Part shown: piece after piece, positions 52,038 through 61,600 of the stretch
Layout of the letters: each line of letters begins with the position of its first letter
Numbering within the stretch: the stretch's first letter is position 1
From: Nocardioides sp. dk884
GTDB lineage: Bacteria; Actinomycetota; Actinomycetes; Propionibacteriales; Nocardioidaceae
NCBI RefSeq assembly: GCF_009557055.1
Contig: NZ_CP045649.1
Location: 3,323,501 to 3,387,500 of the forward strand
Direction of reading: 5' to 3'
Length of the DNA stretch: 64,000 nucleotides
Notes under the pieces: model-generated
What the model was told of the DNA's origin: nothing
Seen by the model: only the letters and a program-made list of their open reading frames with translations
The model's database searches: none
Translations under genes and position numbers: made by a program

Positions 52038-53269
52038 CCGAGCCCAACCCCGTCGCCGAGATCGTGGCGGACCTGCGCGAGGACGGCGTCCACATCGGCC
52101 CAGGCATGGCGCGGCACGTGGACCCCGCCGAGGAGGCGGCCATCGAGGCGGCCGTCGCCCGCATCGACATACCCGTCCACGTGGTGGTCCGGGGGCTCGA
52201 GGAGGACGACATGTTCGCCGGTAGCGCCGGGGACATGCTCGTCCGGGCCCGCACCGAACTGGGGACCGACGGCTGGTTCGTCGCCCCCAAGTACATCTTC
52301 TCGACCGGGGACTACTCGCTCGAGATCGAAGAGTGGACCGGGGACGCGGGCCGCCTCGACCTGCCGTACGACGCCACGGGCATCGCGGAGTGGCTGCACC
52401 CCGACGACCTCGGCGCCGGCCTGGTCGCGCTGACCACGGCGATCGCCGACGGCACCGTCACGGCGAAGGCTGCCGAGGCCCGTGAGGCCTTCGACGCCCG
52501 ACCCGACGCCACCACGACGACGACGGACACGGCCTCCGATCCCGATTCGGGCTGGGACGGTGCGGCCGGCCCGGTGGTCGGCGGTTTCGCGGTGACCGCG
52601 CTCGCGGTGACCGCCGTCCTCCTCATCCGTCTGTTCCGCCGCCGCGCAGGGGGCGGCGCCCTCGGGCGCGGCTCCGGGCGCGCCGCTCAGCGCTTCACGC
52701 TCCCGCCGTCGGTGCTGGAGCGGGTGCGCAGCGCCGACGACGCGCGGCTGCGCTCCCGGGCCGAGCAGGACGTCCTCGCGCTCGGCGAGCGCATCGACGG
52801 CACCCAGCTGACCAGGACGGCGAACGCCGACGCCTGGCAGGCGGCGCTGGACCACTACGACGCCGCCCGCCGGGTCCTGGGCCGCGACCCCGCCGCGTCG
52901 CCGGACCTGCTCGACGTGATCGGGGCGATCGTCCTGGCCGCCCGGGGCGGGGCAGCCCTCGACGCCGCCGGACGGGGCCGGGCCTTCTCCCCCGACGCCC
53001 CCTGCTTCCTCAACCCGCTGCACGGCAAGGCGGGGGCCCGGCGCAAGCTCGACGACGCCGGCCGCGCCCTCGACGTACCGGTGTGCGCGGCGTGCGGCAA
53101 GGACCTCGCCGCCGGGCGCCGCCCCGACATCCTCGACGTGGTGCGCGACGACGTGCCGGTGCACTACTTCGCCACCGACGCCGAGCCGTGGGCCTCGACC
53201 GGGTACGGCGCGCTGGAGCCGGACCTGCTGAGCGCCCTGCACGCCCGCCGGCCTCGCGGGCGCCGCTGA
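52034..53269 (+). CDS. Cassette protein C, copy 1: membrane protein with cytoplasmic Cx5H/CxxC module
   Basis: 411 residues, unnamed. Outer domain 8-105 (LREDGVHIGPGMARHVDP, I-P-V-H-V-V-V-R, L-G-T-D-G-W-F-V-A-P), a Thr/Asp-rich stalk (155-173), a helix at about 179-200, then R-L-F-R-R-R. The inner part has a helical block (F-T-L-P-P-S-V-L, A-L-D-H-Y-D-A-A-R-R-V-L), C324-x5-H330, C351-A-A-C354 and WASTGYG (386-392). The same order occurs in the copy-2 protein at 55326. ATG 52034 overlaps the stop of B. Confidence 0.75.
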   Translation: MTEPNPVAEIVADLREDGVHIGPGMARHVDPAEEAAIEAAVARIDIPVHVVVRGLEEDDMFAGSAGDMLVRARTELGTDGWFVAPKYIFSTGDYSLEIEEWTGDAGRLDLPYDATGIAEWLHPDDLGAGLVALTTAIADGTVTAKAAEAREAFDARPDATTTTTDTASDPDSGWDGAAGPVVGGFAVTALAVTAVLLIRLFRRRAGGGALGRGSGRAAQRFTLPPSVLERVRSADDARLRSRAEQDVLALGERIDGTQLTRTANADAWQAALDHYDAARRVLGRDPAASPDLLDVIGAIVLAARGGAALDAAGRGRAFSPDAPCFLNPLHGKAGARRKLDDAGRALDVPVCAACGKDLAAGRRPDILDVVRDDVPVHYFATDAEPWASTGYGALEPDLLSALHARRPRGRR

Positions 53270-53326
53270 GCGGACCGCCCGCTGCAGGCACCTCGACCTC
53301 GTGCGGAAGCCGTCCGAGCGCCCGGC

Positions 53327-53332
53327 TAGCGT
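53327..53332 (+). promoter_or_regulatory. -10 element before cassette copy 2
   Basis: TAGCGT with its last T eight bases before the ATG of the small upstream ORF at 53340; predicts a transcript that begins at that ATG. Confidence 0.55.
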
Positions 53333-53339
53333 GTGCGCC

Positions 53340-53408
53340 ATGTCCTCCCAGGCGCCGGTGACGAGCCGTGACGCGGTGCTCGGGCTGAGCGGTCCAGCAC
53401 ACCGATGA
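53340..53408 (+). CDS. 22-codon leaderless upstream ORF coupled to cassette protein A'
   Basis: A small ORF starts at the ATG at 53340, eight bases after a TAGCGT box, and runs 22 codons (MSSQAPVTSRDAV at its head) to the TGA at 53406-53408. That stop overlaps the ATG of the next gene at 53405 (ATGA). There is no other ribosome-binding site for the following gene. A leaderless ribosome could translate this peptide and re-initiate. The peptide is not recognised. It may simply deliver ribosomes, or it may sense translation state. Confidence 0.5.
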   Translation: MSSQAPVTSRDAVLGLSGPAHR

Positions 53409-54628
53409 TCCCAGCCGATGTCGCGTACCCGGACACCGTGGAGGCGCTCGCCGAGGCGCTGCGCACCGAGCCGGTCATCGTCCACGAGACGCTCGGCGGT
53501 GGCGACACCGCCGGGGCCCTCGAGCGGATCAGCCGGCTCGTGGAGCGGATGCCGTTCCGCACCTTCGTCGCCGTCATCGAGGCGCCGCCGGAGGTGGACG
53601 CGGGCATCGAGTCCGGCCACTACCTCGCCACCGCGCTGAGCCGGCGCATCGGCGAGCCAGGGCTCTACGTGGTCGCCACCGAGGACGCGGTCACCGGCGT
53701 CCAGGTGGTGGGCACCGACTGGGACCAGACGCACTTCTCCCTGCAGGCCGACATCGACCGGCAGCTGGTGACCGACGAGGCTGGGGTCACGATCCTCGCC
53801 CCCACGGTCGAGGCCGAGACGATCCTGCGCACCGCCTTGGCCGAGCCGGCGGGGCCGGACGACGAGCGGCCCTGGAGGGACCCGACGCTCGACGAGGAGA
53901 CCGTCGAGGACCTCGTCGCCCGGGAGCAGGCGCTGGCGGCGTACGAGACCCCCGCCTGGTCCGAGGAGTACGCCGCGCCGGCGCCGCCCGTGGACTGGAG
54001 CGCCGACAAGCGCTGGATGGTCGGGTCCATGGTCGCCGGTCTGCTGCTCGCGGTGCTGCTGCAGTCCCTGCGCGGCTGGCCGGGCTGGCGCCGCCGCCCG
54101 GCCCCGGTCCCGGAGGTCCCCGCACCCGTCGTCCTGCCCCCGGACCTCGCCGAGGTCCGCGCGGAGGCGGACACCGGCCTCACCGAGCTGGCGGAGGCCC
54201 TCGTGAACGCTCCCGCGGGGCCGAGCCAGGTCCAGGCCGCGCTCGCCCGGGAGACGGCCGAGCCGCTGCTGCGCTCCGAGGACGTGCGCGACGTGGTCGG
54301 TGCCCTGGTGCTGGTCCGAGCCGGGCGGCACGCCCTGGTCAGCTCGGACCCCTACCGGCCGTGCTTCGTCAACGCCATACACGGCGCCGCGGAGCAGGTC
54401 GCCCAGTGGCAGTTCGGCGACGCCGAGATCGAGGTGCCGGTCTGCGCCGCGTGCCACCGCGCGTTCGTCAGCGAGCAGCCGCCGAGCGCCCTGGTGGTCC
54501 GGCGCGGCGGCCGGCTCCGGCCGTACTACGAGGAGGACAGCGTGTGGGCCCGCACCGGGTACGGCAGCCTCACCACGGACCTGGCCGACCTGGCCCGCCA
54601 GGTCGCCGGCGAGCGGCGGCTCCGGTGA
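53405..54628 (+). CDS. Cassette protein A', copy 2: membrane protein with cytoplasmic Cx5H/CxxC module
   Basis: 407 residues, equivalent to the protein at 50011. The outer domain aligns by eye (LAEALRTEPVIVHETLGGGD, F-R-T-F-V-A-V-I-E-A, E-P-G-L-Y-V-V-A). A longer acidic stalk follows, then a helix at about 203-223 and R-G-W-P-G-W-R-R-R. The inner module has C320-x5-H326, C347-A-A-C350 and WARTGYG (381-387), with the same spacing as in copy 1. Start fixed by the overlap with the upstream ORF. The stop overlaps protein B'. Confidence 0.75.
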   Translation: MIPADVAYPDTVEALAEALRTEPVIVHETLGGGDTAGALERISRLVERMPFRTFVAVIEAPPEVDAGIESGHYLATALSRRIGEPGLYVVATEDAVTGVQVVGTDWDQTHFSLQADIDRQLVTDEAGVTILAPTVEAETILRTALAEPAGPDDERPWRDPTLDEETVEDLVAREQALAAYETPAWSEEYAAPAPPVDWSADKRWMVGSMVAGLLLAVLLQSLRGWPGWRRRPAPVPEVPAPVVLPPDLAEVRAEADTGLTELAEALVNAPAGPSQVQAALARETAEPLLRSEDVRDVVGALVLVRAGRHALVSSDPYRPCFVNAIHGAAEQVAQWQFGDAEIEVPVCAACHRAFVSEQPPSALVVRRGGRLRPYYEEDSVWARTGYGSLTTDLADLARQVAGERRLR

Positions 54629-55329
54629 GCGGGCGCCGCCGGCTGCGACCGGCCACCGCGGGACTCGCGCTCGTCGTCTCCCTGGGCGCCGGCCTGCTCG
54701 CCGGCGCCGTGCCCGGCCACCACCCGACGCCGGAGCCGGACCCCTACGACCAGGCAGTCCTGGCCGCGGCCGCTGCCTCCACTCCGGGCGACCGGGTGCA
54801 GGCCGCGATCGACGCCGTGCAGGAGACCGGTCTGCACATCGGCCCCGAGCTGCGCGGCGAGCTCGGCGCGGACGAGGTGGACCGGATCGAGGAGATCATC
54901 GCCGACGCACCGGTGCCGCTGTTCGTGGTCTGGTGGGAGGAGAGCTGGCAGGCGGGGTATTACCCGCCCGAGAGTGCGATGGACCAGCTGCGCGCCGGCG
55001 TCTTCCGCGAGGGGTTCTACGCGGTCGTGTCGCCGGGACGCCCGCCGTACCTCGCGGCGCTCGGCTACCAGGAGCCGCGGATCGAGGCCGACGGCACCGG
55101 CCGACCCGCTGCCGCCCTGACCCGGGTGGTCACCGAGCTGGCGGACACCGAGGCCGCCCGGCCCGGGGAGCCCCGACCCGGCTCGGACGACTGGGGCGGC
55201 GCCGGCGGCGGCCTCGCGGCCGGGTTGCTCTTCGCGCTCCTCGGCTACCTGGGGCTGCTGCTCGTGTTCGGCGTCCTGGGCGCCATGGCGTCCTCCCGCT
55301 CGCCCCGCACCCTGGAGGCCCGGCCATGA
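54625..55329 (+). CDS. Cassette protein B', copy 2: two-helix membrane protein
   Basis: 234 residues. Helix 1 at about 9-29 has a short basic head; the outer domain repeats G-D-R-V-Q-A-A-I, G-L-H-I-G-P-E-L-R and IIADAPVPLFVVWWEESWQ. The second helix (190-220) is glycine-rich like that of copy 1 (W-G-G-A-G-G-G-L-A-A-G). Trp-rich patch WWEESWQ is notable in the outer domain. GTG 54625 overlaps the stop of A'. Function unknown; by position part of a complex with A' and C'. Confidence 0.72.
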   Translation: MSGRRRLRPATAGLALVVSLGAGLLAGAVPGHHPTPEPDPYDQAVLAAAAASTPGDRVQAAIDAVQETGLHIGPELRGELGADEVDRIEEIIADAPVPLFVVWWEESWQAGYYPPESAMDQLRAGVFREGFYAVVSPGRPPYLAALGYQEPRIEADGTGRPAAALTRVVTELADTEAARPGEPRPGSDDWGGAGGGLAAGLLFALLGYLGLLLVFGVLGAMASSRSPRTLEARP

Positions 55330-56513
55330 CCTGGATCGACGAGCCGCTGCTGAAGGAGATCGAGGCCGAGCTCGGCGAGGACGGGGTCTGGGTCGCGCCC
55401 GACCTGCGCGCGGAGATCTCCCCCGCGCAGGAGGCGCGGCTCGAGGCCGCCGTCGCCGAGGCCGCCACCCCCACCTACGTCACGCTCGTCGAGCTCGACC
55501 ACGACGATCTGACCGGCGGCAGCCCGGAGCAGCTGGCCGCCATGATCCGGGACGACACCGGCCGCTCGGGGTTCTACGTCGTGCCGGAGACACGCATCGA
55601 CGACGAGCCGTACCGCCTCGAGATCGTGTCCTACCCCGACGACGCCGGGCTCTTCACCGCCTCCGCGGTCGCGCAGGCCGAGCACCCGAAGGACCTCGGC
55701 GCCCAGACGCTGCGGGCCCTGGAGCTGCTGGAGTCCGGCGACGCCGACCGGCTCTACGACGAGCTGAACGGCACCGGGACCGGCACCGGGTCGGGGACGG
55801 GGACCGTCCCGACCCCGGCTGCTCCGGCCGACGACAGCGGCGGCCCCGGCGTCACCGGCGTCCTGACCGCGGTGCTGGTCGTGGCCGTCGCGGTGGTCAT
55901 CGGCGTACGCCGCCGGCGGCCACGCGCCGTGCCTCCGTCCGCCGCCGGGTCGCCCTTCACCCTGCCGCCGGCGGTGCTGAGCACCGTCCGCGCCGCCGAG
56001 GACCGACGCAACGAGGACAGTGCGCACGCCGATGTGCTCGCCCTCGGCGAGGCCATCGACGCCGCGCACCTCGACCCGCGCCACGCCGCCTCGCTGCCGG
56101 CCTGGCAGGCCGCGCTGGACCACTACGACGTCGCCCGCCGGATCCTCGACCGCGAGCACTCCCCCGCCGACGCGGTCGGCGCGATCGTGCTGGCCGGCCG
56201 CGGCAGGTCGGCGCTCGAGGCGGCCGTGCGCGGCCGCGGCTGGACCCCGGAGCCCGGGTGCTACTTCCACCCGCTGCACAACGGCCCCGTCGCCCCGGCG
56301 CGCTGGCACGACGGCGACGCCACGACCCGGGTGCCGGCCTGCACGGGGTGCACGCGCGCCCTCGAGGCCGGAGACGAACCGGCCGACGTCTTGGACTTCG
56401 TGGCCGACGGCCGGCCCGCCCACTACTTCCGCCTCGACCTCGGCCCGTGGAGCAGCACCGGCTACGGGTCCCTGGATCCCGACCTCCTCGGCCGGCTGAC
56501 CGCCCGCGGCTGA
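55326..56513 (+). CDS. Cassette protein C', copy 2: membrane protein with cytoplasmic Cx5H/CxxC module
   Basis: 395 residues, equivalent to the protein at 52034. Outer domain 8-103 (GEDGVWVAPDLRAEISP, T-P-T-Y-V-T-L-V-E, R-S-G-F-Y-V-V-P), a Gly/Thr stalk (149-160), a helix at about 176-194 and R-R-R-R. The inner half repeats F-T-L-P-P-A-V-L, A-L-D-H-Y-D-V-A-R-R-I-L, C312-x5-H318, C339-T-G-C342 and WSSTGYG (375-381). ATG 55326 overlaps the stop of B'. Last gene of the array; a PH-domain pair follows with its own promoter. Confidence 0.75.
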   Translation: MTWIDEPLLKEIEAELGEDGVWVAPDLRAEISPAQEARLEAAVAEAATPTYVTLVELDHDDLTGGSPEQLAAMIRDDTGRSGFYVVPETRIDDEPYRLEIVSYPDDAGLFTASAVAQAEHPKDLGAQTLRALELLESGDADRLYDELNGTGTGTGSGTGTVPTPAAPADDSGGPGVTGVLTAVLVVAVAVVIGVRRRRPRAVPPSAAGSPFTLPPAVLSTVRAAEDRRNEDSAHADVLALGEAIDAAHLDPRHAASLPAWQAALDHYDVARRILDREHSPADAVGAIVLAGRGRSALEAAVRGRGWTPEPGCYFHPLHNGPVAPARWHDGDATTRVPACTGCTRALEAGDEPADVLDFVADGRPAHYFRLDLGPWSSTGYGSLDPDLLGRLTARG

Positions 56514-56531
56514 GCACCGGTGCCCGCCCCC

Positions 56532-56537
56532 TAGGCT
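56532..56537 (+). promoter_or_regulatory. -10 element of the PH-domain pair
   Basis: TAGGCT, last T seven bases before the GTG at 56544. Confidence 0.5.
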
Positions 56538-56543
56538 CGGGGC

Positions 56544-57053
56544 GTGCCCGACCTGCGCGATCCCCGTGAACGGGTCTGCCCCCGCGCACGCCTGATGTGG
56601 TGGTGCACCCACGCCATCGGCGCCGCGGTGCTGCTCGCCGCCCTGGTCGCGGGCGTCCTCCTCACCGACACCCTGCGCTGGTGGCTGGTCCCGCCGGTCG
56701 CCGTCGTCCTCACGGCGTACGCCGTGGCCGTGCCGCAGTGGCGCTACGTCGTGCACCGCTGGGAGGTCACCGACACGGCCGTCTACACCCAGACCGGGTG
56801 GTGGGCGCGCGAGCGCCGGATCGCGCCGATCTCGCGGGTGCAGACCGTCGACCTGGAGCAGGGCGCGATCGCGCGTCTCTTCGGGCTGGCCACGGTCACC
56901 GTGACCACCGCCTCCGCCGCCGGCGCGCTGGCGATCCCGGGTCTCGACGCCGAGGCTGCCCGCGCCCTCGTCGACGAGCTGACCTTGCGCGCCGACGCCA
57001 CCCAGGCCGGGAGCCGGCCCTCGCCCCATCGCGCGGGGGACGACGCGACGTGA
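56544..57053 (+). CDS. YdbS-like PH-domain membrane protein
   Basis: 169 residues: two close helices (about 25-65), then the bacterial PH (bPH2) domain Y-V-V-H-R-W-E-V-T-D-T-A-V-Y-T-Q-T-G-W, I-S-R-V-Q-T-V-D-L-E-Q-G and a hydrophobic end. In Bacillus the YdbS/YdbT pair affects the envelope; that pair is encoded here in the same order. Likely forms a membrane complex with the next protein. GTG start, leaderless promoter. Confidence 0.82.
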   Translation: MPDLRDPRERVCPRARLMWWCTHAIGAAVLLAALVAGVLLTDTLRWWLVPPVAVVLTAYAVAVPQWRYVVHRWEVTDTAVYTQTGWWARERRIAPISRVQTVDLEQGAIARLFGLATVTVTTASAAGALAIPGLDAEAARALVDELTLRADATQAGSRPSPHRAGDDAT

Positions 57054-58525
57054 ACGGCGAGACCGACGGCTGGCAGCGCCTCGACCGCCGGATGCTGCTG
57101 GTCAACCCGCTGCAGGAGCTGGTGAAGTTCCTGCCCGCGCTGCTCGGGCTGCTGGTCGCGGGCACCGCGATCGGCGGGCGCGGCTGGCAGCTGCTCGCCG
57201 TGGCGGTGCCGGTACTGCTCGGCGTCGTCCGCTATCTCACCACCCGGTTCCGCGTCGCCGAGGGGCGTGTCGAGCTGCGCCGCGGCCTGCTCAACCGGCG
57301 CACCCTGGCCGTGCCGGTCGACCGGGTCCGCACCGTCGACCTCACCGCCGGCCCGGTGCACCGGCTGCTCGGCCTGGTCACCGTGCGCATCGGCACCGGC
57401 ACCGCCTCCTCGCGCGAGGAGGACGCCCTCGACCTCGACGGGCTGCCGGGCGCCACCGCGCGCACCCTGCGCGCCGCGCTGCTGCGCGCCCGCGACCCGC
57501 TGCCGGGCGGGACCGACGGCGTACCCGGCCCCGCCCCGACCGCGCACACGGTGCTGCGCCTGGACCCCGCCTGGGCTCGCTACGCCCCGCTCACCGGCAC
57601 CGGGCTGGTGCTGCTCGCCGGTGTGGTCGGCGGCGCGTTCCAGCTGGCCACGACCCTCGGGCTGGAGCTGAGCCTGCGTGCCGAGGACCTGCCCGGCACC
57701 GACCTGCCCGTCGCCGGGTGGCTGGCCGTGGTCGCGGGGCTCGTCGTCGTGCTCCTGGTCGTCTCGGCGCTCGCGGTGGCGGCGTACCTGCTCACCAGCT
57801 GGGGGCTGGTCCTCACCCACCGGCCCGGGGCCTGGCACCTGGTCCGTGGCCTGCTCACCACCCGCGAGACCACGCTGGACGACGACCGGGTGGCCGGGGT
57901 GGTCCTGCACGAGCCGGCCGGTCTGCGGCTGGCCGGGGCCGCGCACCTGTCCGCGATCGTGACCGGCCTGGACCGCAGCCGCCCCGGCAGCGCCACCCTG
58001 GTCCCCCCGGCGCCCACGGCGGTCGCCGCCGGGGTGGGCGGCGAGGTCGTCGGCACGTCCGCCCCGCTGAGCGCCCCGCTCGTCGCGCACGGCCCGGCGG
58101 CGACGCGGCGGCGCTGGTCCCGCGCGCTCGGCCCGGCGGCGCTGGTCGCCGGGCTCGGGGTCGTGGCGTGGCTGGCCCTGCCGGTCGGACGCTGGGGTCT
58201 GACCCTGGCCGTGCTCGCCCTCCCGGTCGCCGCGGTGCTGGCCCACGACCGGTCCCGCGCGCTCGGTCACGCCCTCGTCGAGGGTCACCTGGTCGCCCGC
58301 TCCGGGAGCCTGACCCGCGCCCGCGAGGTGCTCGCCACCCGCCACGTCATCGGCTGGACCTTCCGCGACACCGTGATCCAGCGCCGGGCCGGCCTGCTCA
58401 CGCTCACCGCGACCACCGCCGGAGGAGACCAGCAGGTCACCGTCCCCGACGTCCCACGCGGGCGCGCCGTGCACCTGGCCGACGACGCGGTGCCCGGCCT
58501 GCTGCACCAGTTCCTCGCCCCCTGA
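57050..58525 (+). CDS. YdbT-like protein with tandem PH domains
   Basis: 491 residues. At least three bPH2 repeats, each with a helix pair followed by an F-R-V-A-E-G-R-V-E-L-R-R-G-type strand or a weaker version (V-P-V-D-R-V-R-T-V-D-L; then L-D-D-D-R-V-A-G-V-V-L; then A-T-R-H-V-I-G-W-T). Six to eight membrane helices in total. GTG at 57050 overlaps the YdbS-like stop. Its function in the envelope is unknown. Confidence 0.8.
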   Translation: MNGETDGWQRLDRRMLLVNPLQELVKFLPALLGLLVAGTAIGGRGWQLLAVAVPVLLGVVRYLTTRFRVAEGRVELRRGLLNRRTLAVPVDRVRTVDLTAGPVHRLLGLVTVRIGTGTASSREEDALDLDGLPGATARTLRAALLRARDPLPGGTDGVPGPAPTAHTVLRLDPAWARYAPLTGTGLVLLAGVVGGAFQLATTLGLELSLRAEDLPGTDLPVAGWLAVVAGLVVVLLVVSALAVAAYLLTSWGLVLTHRPGAWHLVRGLLTTRETTLDDDRVAGVVLHEPAGLRLAGAAHLSAIVTGLDRSRPGSATLVPPAPTAVAAGVGGEVVGTSAPLSAPLVAHGPAATRRRWSRALGPAALVAGLGVVAWLALPVGRWGLTLAVLALPVAAVLAHDRSRALGHALVEGHLVARSGSLTRAREVLATRHVIGWTFRDTVIQRRAGLLTLTATTAGGDQQVTVPDVPRGRAVHLADDAVPGLLHQFLAP

Positions 58526-58590
58526 GCCGGGGCCCCGTCCACCGGCTGAGCAGCATCCGGGCGGTGCCGGGGACGGCCGCTCGAGCCCGA

Positions 58591-58596
58591 TAGCGT
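58591..58596 (+). promoter_or_regulatory. -10 element of pyc
   Basis: TAGCGT, last T eight bases before the ATG at 58604; the in-frame GTG at 58595 lies inside the box and is rejected as start. Confidence 0.6.
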
Positions 58597-58603
58597 GGGC
58601 CAC

Positions 58604-61600
58604 ATGTTCTCCAAGGTGCTGGTGGCAAACCGCGGCGAGATCGCGGTCCGAGCGTTCCGCGCGGCGTACGAGCTGAACGCCCGGACGGTGGCGGTCTTCC
58701 CCTACGAGGACCGCGGGTCCGAGCACCGACTGAAGGCCGACGAGGCCTACGAGATCGGCGAGCGCGGCCACCCGGTGCGCGCCTACCTCGACCCCGAGGG
58801 CATCGTCGCGACGGCCGTGCGCGCCGGCGCCGACGCGATCTACCCCGGCTACGGGTTCCTCTCCGAGAACCCCGCGCTCGCCGAGGCCTGCGCCAACGCC
58901 GGCATCACCTTCGTCGGCCCGAGCGCCGAGGTGCTGGAGCTGACCGGCAACAAGGCCCGCGCGATCGCGGCCGCCAAGGCGGCCGGTGTCCCGACGCTGG
59001 CCAGCGTCGAGCCCTCGACCGACGTGGACTCCCTCGTCGAGGCCGCCTCCGCGCTGCCCTACCCCCTCTTCGTCAAGGCGGTCGCCGGCGGCGGCGGCCG
59101 CGGCATGCGCCGCGTCGACGACCCGGCCAAGCTGCGCGAGGCCGTGGAGACCTGCATGCGCGAGGGCGAGGCCGCCTTCGGCGACCCGACCGTCTTCATC
59201 GAGCAGGCGGTGGTCGACCCGCGCCACATCGAGGTGCAGATCCTCGCCGACGGCGCCGGCAACGTCATCCACCTCTTCGAGCGCGACTGCTCGGTGCAGC
59301 GTCGCCACCAGAAGGTCGTCGAGATCGCCCCGGCCCCCAACCTCGACCCCGACCTGCGCGCGCGCATGTGCGCCGACGCGGTGCGCTTCGCCCGCGAGAT
59401 CGGCTACCGCAACGCCGGCACCGTCGAGTTCCTCCTCGACCCCGCCGGCAACTACGTCTTCATCGAGATGAACCCCCGCATCCAGGTCGAGCACACCGTG
59501 ACCGAGGAGGTCACCGACGTCGACCTCGTGCAGGCCCAGCTGCGCATCGCCGCCGGCGAGACCCTGGCCGACCTCGGTCTGAGCCAGGACACGATCGTGC
59601 TGCGCGGAGCCGCGCTGCAGTGCCGGATCACCACCGAGGACCCGGCCAACAACTTCCGCCCGGACACCGGGATGATCACCACCTACCGCTCCCCCGGCGG
59701 CGCTGGCGTGCGCATCGACGGCGGTACGACCTACACCGGCGCCGAGGTGTCCGCGCACTTCGACTCGATGCTGGCCAAGCTCACCTGCCGCGGGCGCACC
59801 TTCGAGAAGGCCGTCGAGCGGGCCCGCCGCGCGATCGCGGAGTTCCGCATCCGCGGCGTCTCCACCAACATCGCGTTCCTCCAGGCCGTGCTCGCCGACC
59901 CCGACTTCATCGCCGGCAACGTCACGACCTCCTTCATCGAGACCCACCCCCAGCTGCTCCAGGCGCGCCGCTCCGGCGACCGCGGCACCAAGCTGCTGAC
60001 CTACCTCGCCGAGGTCACGGTCAACCAGCCGCACGGCCCGGCGCCGGTCAAGGTGGACCCGGCCAGCAAGCTGCCGGCCACCAACCTCGAGGTCCCCGCG
60101 CCCGACGGCACCCGCCAGCTGCTGCTCGAGGTCGGCCCCGCGGAGTTCGCGCGCCGCCTGCGCGCCCAGGACCGGGTCGCCGTCACCGACACCACCTTCC
60201 GCGACGCCCACCAGTCGCTGCTCGCCACCCGGGTGCGCACCCGCGACCTGCTGACGGTCGCGCCGCACGTCGCGCGCACCACCCCCGAGCTGTGGTCGCT
60301 GGAGGCGTGGGGCGGCGCGACGTACGACGTGGCGCTGCGCTTCCTCGGCGAGGACCCGTGGGAGCGGCTCTCGGCGCTGCGCCAGGCGGTGCCCAACATC
60401 TGCCTGCAGATGCTGCTGCGCGGGCGCAACACCGTCGGCTACACGCCGTACCCGACCAAGGTCACCGACGCCTTCGTGCAGGAGGCGGCGGCCAGCGGCC
60501 TGGACGTGTTCCGCATCTTCGACGCGCTCAACGACGTCGAGCAGATGCGTCCCGCGATCGACGCGGTGCTGGCCACCGGCACGAGCGTCGCGGAGGTCGC
60601 GCTGTGCTACACCGGCGACCTGTCGGACCCGGACGAGCAGATCTACACCCTCGACTACTACCTGCGCCTGGCCGAGAAGATCGTCGACGCGGGCGCCCAC
60701 GTGCTGGCGATCAAGGACATGGCCGGCCTGCTGCGCGCCCCGGCCGCGCGTCGCCTGGTCACCGCGCTGCGGGCCAACTTCGACCTGCCGGTCCACCTGC
60801 ACACCCACGACACCCCCGGCGGCCAGCTCGCGACGCTGACCGCCGCGATCGACGCCGGCGTCGACGCGGTCGACGCCGCCTGCGCGGCCGTGGCCGGCAC
60901 CACCTCCCAGCCGGCGCTGTCCGCGCTGGTCTCGGCGACCGACCACTCCGAGCGCGAGACCGGCCTGTCGCTGGCCGCGGTCAACGCGCTGGAGCCGTAC
61001 TGGGAGGCGACCCGCCGCGTCTACGCGCCGTTCGAGTCGGGCCTGCCCGCCCCCACCGGCCGGGTCTACCGCCACGAGATCCCCGGCGGCCAGCTCTCCA
61101 ACCTGCGCCAGCAGGCGATCGCGCTGGGCCTGGGCGAGAAGTTCGAGCAGATCGAGGACATGTACGCCGCGGCGAACGACATCCTCGGCAACGTCCCGAA
61201 GGTGACGCCGTCCTCGAAGGTGATCGGCGACCTCGCGCTCTCCCTCGTCGCGGCCGACGCCGACCCCGCCGAGTTCGCGGAGAACCCGCAGAGGTTCGAC
61301 ATCCCCGACTCGGTCATCGGTTTCCTCAGCGGCGAGCTGGGCGACCCGCCCGGCGGCTGGCCCGAGCCGTTCCGCACCAAGGCGCTCGAGGGGCGCAGCT
61401 GGAAGATGCAGGACAAGGAGCTCACCGCCGAGCAGGAGGAGGCGCTCGACGGTACCCCCGGGGAGAGCCGTCCGCTGCGCCGGCGCACTCTCAACGAGCT
61501 GCTGTTCCCCGCGCCGACCCGCTCGTTCAACGAGTCGCGGGCGACGTACGGCGACATCTCGGTGCTGCCGACCCTGGACTACCTCTACGGCCTGCGCTTC

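Larger units (their letters stand above)
50011..56513 (+). other. Tandem duplication of a three-gene membrane cassette (A-B-C, A'-B'-C')
   Basis: Six genes in one direction form two copies of the same set: 50011, 51255, 52034 and 53405, 54625, 55326. Within each copy the genes overlap by four bases (ATGA or GTGA). All six products share an extracytoplasmic domain of about 100 residues. A- and C-type products add a single helix and a cytoplasmic Cx5H-x(20-21)-CxxC module followed by W-x-x-T-G-x-G. The copies have diverged strongly, so the duplication is old. The 135-base gap between them carries a promoter and a small upstream ORF. Confidence 0.8.
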
